A stretch of 64,000 nucleotides of DNA from Entonaema liquescens (Eukaryota; Ascomycota; Sordariomycetes; Xylariales; Xylariaceae), in contig CADCSX010000012.1 in assembly GCA_902805475.1 (NCBI GenBank), positions 620,001 to 684,000 of the forward strand. The letters are read 5' to 3'. Both the position numbers and the translations under genes were made by a program. The notes below the pieces were generated by a model. That model did no database searches, was not told the DNA's origin, and saw only the letters and a program-made list of their open reading frames with translations. Positions 56,395 to 64,000 of this stretch are shown in pieces (position 1 is the first letter of the stretch; each line of letters starts with the position of its first letter).

Positions 56395-59328
56395 GTTGGT
56401 TAGTATTTCTTGGGAAGCGAGCGCATAGAGAGCTATGGTATAGAACTGAACTGGCCTGATGTTTGGCGCGAATGAGAGGGCGAAGGCGTTCGCGCGATCC
56501 TCCTCGTTCTGCTTTGTGAGGACTCTCATGGGGAGATGGATTCTATTCCTCTTTGAGCATATCCGCGTGTACCCTATAGCTTAACCTCACATAGGAATGA
56601 ACCTTGAAAAAAAAAAGACAGTTTCATATGAAATCCCCTTCATTGTTTGTACAATTGGTGATTCCTTCTAGATTTCTGTATCTTACGAGAGGGTCGGATA
56701 TCCGGCACGCCCTCTTTTCTTACGATACTATTTGCTAAACTGATTAGATATATTCGATCAAACACCGAACGATTATATGCAGCCTCGCCGGCGACCTTCA
56801 TTAAAAAGAGTTGCAATGAGACGTCGTCATCTTCAGTCTCTCCAATGTCTAAATTGACGCCGTCTAGACTACTCTTTTCTCTCTCAACTTACAATTATAC
56901 TGCAGGTTCGGGCTCGGTCTCCAAAGACAGTAATTAACTCGCCGGGGAAGGTGTTTAAACATGCACATGCTATCAAGAATACAAACCACTGGACGACGCA
57001 TGGAGAAGGGATACGGTGCCAATAATAGCCATGTCATCCTATGCAAGGCAGTCTTACCTTACCGGTTTACTCGCTACCTATACTTTTGCAGTCTCCACGC
57101 CAACTTCACCAGCACCATCGCGAAAAAGGGGGTGCTCGTTCTAGACTTGGCTCATAGCGTCGAGCTAGGGGGTTGATAATTAAGCTTTCAACAGCACGCG
57201 TCAGCGCAATTTCGATTCTCTGAGCCGCGAGGTGGTGGTGGAGTCTACTATGCAGAGGCGTGCTTATTATGAAGGTTTTATTTTACGTACTCGATGGAAC
57301 AGAACACGGATATGCCATGGCTCAACAGATGTATGTAGAAAAGAAAGAGAAACTAGACCCGATAGATCGCTTGGGGTCCAGAAGGGGGTCATGGCATGGC
57401 AAATCACGATCTGGGGCGGGAGTAGCCGCCCGGTCCAGGAACCAGATGGGCCAAGACGTTATATGCTTACGCGCGACATTGACGGCTTGCTTGCCTGCTT
57501 GCCTTGGCTACATTTTCTGCGTCGCCGCTTAGCGGAGTTAGCTGCGGGAGTGCAGGAGCAGTAGTAATGGAAGTTTGACTCCTTGGCAGAAACGTAATAT
57601 TGTAGCCCCCATCGTCAAATGTCGAATTTCAGCTTCAGGCGCGTCGGGCGTCTCTCGTGCAGAAAATAGCAATATCCCTCACATGTCGTGGAACAAGGCT
57701 GGCAGCTTGCTTGCTTGCTAATCGATGCCCTAGCAAGAGGGGATTCTGAGTCAGAAATCCCCTTTCCCACTGACACATAGTCGTGCCAGCAGCTTACACG
57801 ATGCCGTAGCCAGCTCCCATGCCGGCTAAAGTCGCCTCGAGCACGCCGACATGTGGCCGACGAAAAAAAAAAAAATAGCTGGAGCTGGGCCGCGATTCCA
57901 TACACGCGTGGCTGCCTCGCTATATAAGACCATCATGCGTGCTCTGCTCTTGGCATCGGGCGATTGACTGCGAAATCCACGTGCGAAGGGAGAAAGGGGG
58001 GAACAGCTGGGCGACGACAGGATTGCTATTGGTTTCTGCTATTGGTTACACGATGATTGGCGACATACGCCTGCCGATTGACGAAATGACTGGTTTACTT
58101 TTCCGCGCTGAAGAGCGTGGCCGATGGTACGGTGTGGTGCCAGGTTAAAGTCGAGAACGGGTGGATTCCACGATCACATAGATCCGGGGTACCCTTCTGC
58201 TTTCTCGACCAGGGCTCGTTCGTTGGGTACATATGTGGCTACCATCCAGTCCTTTGACCCAGGTGGATCTGGGGAAGCGAAAAGGAATGCGGGAGCGAAG
58301 GTCACATCGAGGCGAATTTATCCAGCCGCGGGATTGTGTTCAGCGTTTAGCGAGAGGCGCCACAGAAACCTGGGAAATGAAGCTCTCCCCTTCGCGTATG
58401 GGGGCCTAATGTAAGAGGCGCTGAATATTTGTGAGATGAATAATATGTCTTTCCCTCTTTAGGAGATTCCTTTAGTCACCACCCCACGGTCATAGGTAGT
58501 AGCAGTACGTTCGCTTGAGAAGATGGGCTGTTAAGTTGTTTTTTCCTTCAGGTAAGACGGACAATCTAGAATACCGGAGTGATTAAGTGGCTTCATGTTG
58601 TCATACGGTAGGTAAATGAGAGGAATTCACCGAGGTTCATCTAATCGCAGCACCGTTGCTAAGCGAACGTAATACTGACTCAACGAACCACATACTCGGG
58701 TTCCATGCACGACGTCGTAAACTCAAAATCTAACAAACCGGGATAGATAGCGCTCATTAGCCAGGTCCTTCCAAAGACTAGACGCAGGAACAAATGTTGT
58801 ACTGGCTGCGTTCATCCGATTCGTTATATGCCATCGGCCACGCACACAAATTTTATGTAGAAGAAGCGAGAAGTGGTCTAGAGGACCATAACTAATTATG
58901 GTGCAAAAAATGTGGTTGAAGGCGCTTCAATCTTCAGAGGTCACGAGCTGAAAAACCACCTGACGTATTGTATTGTATGAAGGAAAGTAACGAGAGAAGC
59001 ATCAAATTACAACGACTTCCTTAATTTTCCCGCGCACTTACTGGCTACCTAACCCCCTAAGCCTTAATCGTCTATGACGTCAATTCCGTCTAGGCGGAGT
59101 TTAGTATCCGTGAAGTCCGTACATCGTCATTGTATAAGTCAATGCGTGTATTGATGTGAAACTCTGCATTGTAAAAGCTGGTTTGCCGGTATCCTTTTTT
59201 TTATCGAAATTCAATCTTTACTACGAATATAAAGTTTATATTTGTGTTCTCATTAAAACATCATAATGGGTATGGGTGGCGTGTCGCTACCAATATAGCA
59301 CCACATCTAGACTTACTTATACGTAATA
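56395..59328. other. Long intergenic spacer, no supported gene
   Basis: 2.9 kb; ORFs up to 110 codons (57232-57564, 57939-58414) have no recognised domain. An A13 tract lies near 57863. The last kilobase leads into the esterase gene. Confidence 0.5.
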
Positions 59329-61062
59329 ATGGAGGACGAAAAGCACCAGAGCCAACGACGACAGCCGGGCAAAAGTCCACCAAAGGAATTCAGAGAACAC
59401 TTATTTCATTCTCTGCCCCATTATGCTGGACCGTACAGCGTAGGGATAATGGAAATAGAAGTGCCGGTACGCGAACCGCGCACGTTTTCACGTATCAAGC
59501 GCAACCATATGCATGCGTTGCGGATGGATACGGTCCTCTTCTCAATCTATTACCCCTGCGACCCTTCGTCGTATGCGCAGAGCAGGGGAAAGAAGCCGTC
59601 CAAAGCCACGTGGCTACCGAGGCCGCGCGCCTTGACGAGTAAAGGGTACGCGAAGTTCTTTAGTATGCCACATTTGCCTGTTACGGCTTATATCGCAGCA
59701 ACGACCATGTTCACTAAGCTGCCGGCTTTCCGGAATGCCAAGCTTGCCGGTGACCACGCCGGTGACTGCGCCGGTGCTTCACCCCGCTCATCCTCTGGCA
59801 CCTACAGTCAAGACACATTGACGGAAAGTGGAGATAAACCGAAATTCCCGGTCATATTCTTCAGCCATGGATTAGGGGGCTCTCGAACCTGCTATAGTGC
59901 AGTATGCGGAGAGCTTGCCAGTAACGGGTTTGTCGTCGTTGCAGTAGAACATCGAGATGGTAGTGGTGCTCGCTCCTATGTCAATATTCCGCCAAGCGGC
60001 AATCTTGCAGACGGTCTAAAAGTTGACAATACGAATCCAAGACGATATTACAAAGTCGACTATATTTTCCCTCTGGATAACGCTCAGGATACTTCACCTC
60101 ATAATGATAGAGGGGTGGATACCGAGCTCAGACATGCACAGATAGAAATGCGCATGTCAGAGATTGAAGAGGCATATTATGTTCTCCAGCTTTTGAACAA
60201 CGACCAGGCAGATTTAGTTTATAGGAATAATTTGAGAAAGAAAGGCAACGCTGGATCGAGTTCTAAAGGACTGGAAGGTATCGATTGGTCTGACTGGGAT
60301 GGAAGGCTTCTACTGCGAAACGTAACTATGATGGGTCACTCTTTCGGTGGAGCGACGACAGTTGAGATCGTTCGTCAGAGCGATCGTTTTCCATACATTG
60401 GTCAAGGTATCCTTCTTGATGCGTGGGGGCAGGCCACGCCAAAAGCAGGAGAAGTTACTCACCAATTACTACACAAACCTCTTCTAGCAATCAACTCCGA
60501 AGCATTCATGCACTGGCCTGAAAACTTCAAGAGATTGTGTGATATCGGAGAAGAGGCGAGGCGTGGAGGGGCTCCCTGCTGGATGCTCACCATTAAAGGA
60601 TCCACCCATCTTTCTCAAACCGATTTTGCCATATTGTATCCTCATTGGATGTCTTTTTTTATGAAAACAATGGTAAATCCTAAAAGGGCGGTGGGCCTAA
60701 CTGTAAACTCTGCATTGGAATTTTTAAACCAAGTTCTACCTTCCGAAGTCACAGCTAGAAACGCTTGGATCGATGAGGGAATCCTACAAACCAAAGTCCT
60801 TATTGCAGATGAGCTGCCACGTGAACATCGACCCGATGGCAAGTGGATGGCCTCTCGTCTTAGGATACCTAACGAGTTGAGAATCCGTACGGCCAATTGG
60901 TTTCGACGAAGAGCTAAAGTATCAGCTGTTGCTACTGATATAAAAGGCAGGCCACTGATAGGTTTAGTCAACTTCCCGCTTGGAAGCGAGGTTTGGATGC
61001 ATCTTAGTCCGGGCGAAGAAAACCGGCAGGATCCGATTCGATTGAGTGAAGAAGTTACCTAA
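59329..61062 (+). CDS. PAF-acetylhydrolase-like esterase/lipase
   Basis: Single-exon gene of 577 aa from the ATG at 59329. The family (plasma and type II PAF-AH and fungal relatives) cuts the short acyl chain from phospholipids such as PAF. Seen: H-Y-A-G-P-Y-S-V-G and Y-Y-P-C at the start of the alpha/beta-hydrolase fold; F-P-V-I-F-F-S-H-G-L-G-G-S-R (173-186), which builds the oxyanion hole; the nucleophile elbow G-H-S-F-G-G-A (Ser338); L-L-D-A-W-G (Asp364); and G-S-T-H-L-S-Q (His427). No signal peptide or membrane segment is seen, so a cytosolic site is likely. A short A-G-D repeat lies near 140-148. The C-terminal 100 residues are an extension. Confidence 0.85.
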   Translation: MEDEKHQSQRRQPGKSPPKEFREHLFHSLPHYAGPYSVGIMEIEVPVREPRTFSRIKRNHMHALRMDTVLFSIYYPCDPSSYAQSRGKKPSKATWLPRPRALTSKGYAKFFSMPHLPVTAYIAATTMFTKLPAFRNAKLAGDHAGDCAGASPRSSSGTYSQDTLTESGDKPKFPVIFFSHGLGGSRTCYSAVCGELASNGFVVVAVEHRDGSGARSYVNIPPSGNLADGLKVDNTNPRRYYKVDYIFPLDNAQDTSPHNDRGVDTELRHAQIEMRMSEIEEAYYVLQLLNNDQADLVYRNNLRKKGNAGSSSKGLEGIDWSDWDGRLLLRNVTMMGHSFGGATTVEIVRQSDRFPYIGQGILLDAWGQATPKAGEVTHQLLHKPLLAINSEAFMHWPENFKRLCDIGEEARRGGAPCWMLTIKGSTHLSQTDFAILYPHWMSFFMKTMVNPKRAVGLTVNSALEFLNQVLPSEVTARNAWIDEGILQTKVLIADELPREHRPDGKWMASRLRIPNELRIRTANWFRRRAKVSAVATDIKGRPLIGLVNFPLGSEVWMHLSPGEENRQDPIRLSEEVT

Positions 61063-64000
61063 GAAAAAGAGTGCAACCCACTCCTCTTGTAAGGTCTCGC
61101 GATCTATTGCTCTCTGGTGCTTACGTAGTGCGTAGAGTAGCCCTGCCGGATACATCGGAGATACCTCTCGGTGAGAGTCTTCATTTTCAATAAAGACAGC
61201 ATCGAAATGAAAGACCACGATTGATATTAACGTTGGCGAAATGGAAACCAGTGAGAAAGCCGTGTATTGACATGCCATGTTATGTAGCGGATACAGGTTG
61301 AATCAGAACCTGGCGTGACTGTTACACGGCGTTCCAACGACAGGCACACATGAAGTATCGTACATGAAGCTTGCAGAAATGGCGTCAAATAGCCGCTCTC
61401 GCTCGAAAGTAAACAGGGATGATGCCGACTGTGGCTTGAGAGGCCAAGGCCCTATGAGGAGCAATACGAGCTGAGGCTCTCACACCATTAAGGGAGATTT
61501 TTCACGCCTCAAGCTGCAGCCCAATTCAGGTGTAGGATTATAGGATCTTCTGGAATTACTCCTGTTGCCCGACAAGCTTGCTAGCTATGAAGAGCTGAAT
61601 GTAATAGGCTCCAGATTTGTGCCAGAGCATATAGCGAACCATAGTGAATCACACGCTATGAATGCTTGAAATGTCGTCAGATCTCGCCCGATCCATCACC
61701 CGAAAGAGATAATGCGATGCAATGCGATGTCATGGTTATTGAAGGGGGCCGAATACTCGCAAAACGCTTACTCGTTTGCTGGTCTAGAACGGGATCTCCT
61801 CATGAAATTTGACTTACACTACAATTAACCCATCTGGACTTTTGGGGTCCTTGTATTTAATGAAGTAGTAGCTATTGTGGAATGCTTGCGCGTCGTCAAC
61901 CAGGGAGAGGCTGATGGTTCACGCATCTCGTTGTCGGCTTCTAGCCGTGCCCAGATTCGATGATCCGGGCTGTTGCCATCTTGTGGGTTACATTGCGTGT
62001 AAAACCCATGCAAGGAAAATTGACAGGCGTGGCGGAATGTGGAGTTGGAGGGCAACTAGATGGAAAAAAAAGAAAATAATCGAGCGTACCTCCAGCGAAT
62101 CGTCATCGAATAGGGGCGCTAAACGGTTATTTCGGTTAAAGTGTCTTTCCCGATGAGATGAGTTCTCATCGTGAGAATAATAACTCTTATTCTTTTTTTA
62201 TTCTCAGTGCGCGCTTGAATTGAAGAGGCTGTCTTGGCACTTCCGGATGAATCCTATCATTTTTTACCATTCTTACTAAGAGTAGAAACGATTTGTCGAT
62301 CATGGCCTGAATTGCGAATCGCAGTAAACAAGCCCCTCCTCCGAAGTCCAGGCTGAACGCAAGTATTGAACGGCAGTGACTTTTTGCTAGATCAGTAGTA
62401 GACTAACTTGAAAGTCTTGCCACCTGCGATAGCAATGTTACGAAGCTGTTTAATGAAGTAGTCAAGCACAAGCAGCCAGGTTCCGAGGCTCAATTATGAT
62501 CTGATGTTCAAATGCTAGAGATTTTGTACAGAAGGGCTTAAGGGAGGTTTGGAAGTGAGGGACACGAATTACCACACCTAAGAAAAAAGATGTTTTCGTC
62601 AGAGCTCGTATTATTTCGAGATGGCGGATAGTATACAATGTACATTGCCACTGATAGTATTAAGTTATCTGGAAGCAGCCGCCCTGTAACCAACCGGAGA
62701 CTAAACCTTATGGAGGCGCTAATGCCCACGGGGCAAACAACTACCCAATTCAATGGTGACATTTTGATGGTAAACTCGCGCTAGGAAGGTAGTATACGTA
62801 AATGTAAGTATATGTTGGTAGGTACAGGTATGTATTGTATAGTTGTCATCCGATAATAGTCTACATGTATGTAGAGAGTAGAGAGCCCTGTAAGCATATT
62901 CGGGCAGCTACATGTTCTATTGCTCTCCAACAACATTATGAGCGAATACATATATCAGCTAATATGATGACATACATTTACTTATTGATTTCGTCAAGCT
63001 GTCGAGCAACTTGTGTACAATAAAAGGGATATGTCAGTAAATTTAGAAATGTCAAGCAAGATTCCGAATTGCTCAGCTTTTTTTCTGACAAGGCACACTG
63101 CATCTCTACGTACATATGCGCCAATAGCTTGCGGACTATCTTTTTCTTTCCTTTTCTCTGTGGTGGCAGTGGAGATCGTAAAGATGCAGCTGGCCGAACG
63201 AGGGCAGGTACTTACGTTCATGTAGTTTTAACATTCAACCTATACCTAGGTATTCAATGGTTCAGGACATGTTGCTATACTGGCCTCTGACGTATGTAGC
63301 TACCTGTTAAGTATCTTTTAGTTTCGCCTTTCTTCAGTACCTAGCTTCGTTTCCACCGATGCAATGTAGTTGAATGTCAATGTGACGTGGTTTATACGTA
63401 AGTAAAGCAATGATCTAAGCAATATTCCATGTAATGGAAGTAATTTCAATATTCTATTGGAACTTACAGAGATGTGTAAAACTACCTAATGTACATGTTG
63501 GATCTAGCACAAGGAGGTCAGCTTAGGTACTAGTGGCAGCGGACGATAGGGCGATACGATCCCTGTACCCGGCCTGTACCAGTGCCGACCGTTTTCTGTT
63601 TTTGGTATCAATTGCAGTCCACTTAGGCTCTTTCAATCCAATCGTTCACCTATCGTCTCAGTTCGTAGGCGTAGGGGAAGGGTCGATTAGAGCTTAAAGC
63701 TTAGCCTTGATTAGACAGACTGCTTACAATGTAGGTAGGTACCTAGCACTTAACTCTAGCATTCAAACTTGTCAAGCCCCGACAGACCGTTTCTCTTCCC
63801 CATCTCGTGTCGATCATAGGTCCACGATGCTCCCTGTTCCTTTTCTTGTCTTCGGTTGGTAGCTTTGCATACAATGTCTCTGCCCTGAAGTGAATACCTA
63901 CATGTAGGTAGCAACCGCACAAGAACACAGGGTACATAGAAACCAAACACCTTCTCGTTCTCGTCACTTTTTTGGTCAATTATTCTTCTCCTTTTCTAAT
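61063..64000. other. Intergenic to window end, no supported gene
   Basis: 2.9 kb with ORFs under 105 codons and no recognised domains. TAGGTACC-type motifs recur near 63733-63750. The string GCGATAGGGCGATAC near 63546 also occurs near 27670, in unrelated surroundings. Confidence 0.5.

Noticed and set aside
57232..58414. Several ORFs of 69-110 codons
   Set aside because: Frames overlap, no domains and no splice links.
1..64000. Secondary-metabolite cluster, CRISPR array, large transposon or giant mobile element
   Set aside because: No polyketide synthase, peptide synthetase, terpene cyclase, reverse transcriptase, tyrosine recombinase or spaced-repeat array is visible; the genes are mostly unrelated housekeeping functions.

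Overview
The window is nuclear DNA from a filamentous ascomycete (Pezizomycotina; Sordariomycetes is my best guess, from gene content and general look, not proven). The evidence is short GT-AG introns of about 50-190 nt, no operons, long intergenic stretches rich in A/T and in short palindromes of the ACCTAGGT type, and fungal orthologues such as the Nej1/XLF-type end-joining factor, Chk1, Ubc11/UBE2C, RAX1, CSN7, CCC2, PHO-4 and MCR1. I rebuilt the gene models by hand by joining ORFs at splice sites that keep the frame. I ran no searches.

Layout. 3.7-5.4 kb: XLF/Nej1-like NHEJ factor (-). 7.7-8.5 kb: eight-cysteine small secreted protein (-). 9.3-11.5 kb: nuclear-type protein with a ten-fold SQ repeat, an RGG block and a basic tail (-). 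12.6-13.2 kb: small Cys-rich hypothetical protein (-). 13.9-15.8 kb: Dal5-like MFS transporter (-), divergent from a Gfo/Idh/MocA dehydrogenase (17.1-18.5 kb, +) that carries three one-base frameshifts. 18.7-20.5 kb: RMD1/DUF155 protein (-). 23.1-24.3 kb: secreted RNase T1-like protein with altered catalytic residues (+). 25.5-28.8 kb: CHK1 (-) and UBE2C/Ubc11 (+), head to head. 29.3-29.9 kb: ribosomal protein eL31 (-). 30.3-30.9 kb: a 603-bp non-autonomous transposon with perfect 54-bp terminal inverted repeats, a 9-bp target duplication and an almost pure A/T core. 31.6-32.9 kb: RAX1 (+), convergent with CSN7 (33.8-34.8 kb, -). 36.4-40.0 kb: Cu+ P-type ATPase CCC2 (+). 40.6-41.4 kb: membrane-anchored hypothetical protein (+). 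41.8-43.5 kb: multi-pass membrane protein with two Cys-rich loops (-). 48.0-49.9 kb: PHO-4-type phosphate permease (+). 52.7-54.2 kb: secreted GH29 alpha-L-fucosidase (-). 55.2-56.4 kb: mitochondrial NADH-cytochrome b5 reductase with a GC-AG intron (+). 59.3-61.1 kb: PAF-acetylhydrolase-like esterase (+).

Most of the content is housekeeping: DNA repair and checkpoint, cell cycle, protein degradation control, metal and phosphate transport, translation. No secondary-metabolite cluster or large transposon is visible. The regions worth a second look are the inverted-repeat element, the SQ/RGG protein, the two effector-like secreted proteins, the Cys-loop membrane protein, and five single-base deletions that break three otherwise well-conserved genes. 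Four of the five lie in C or G runs, which looks more like consensus error than gene decay.
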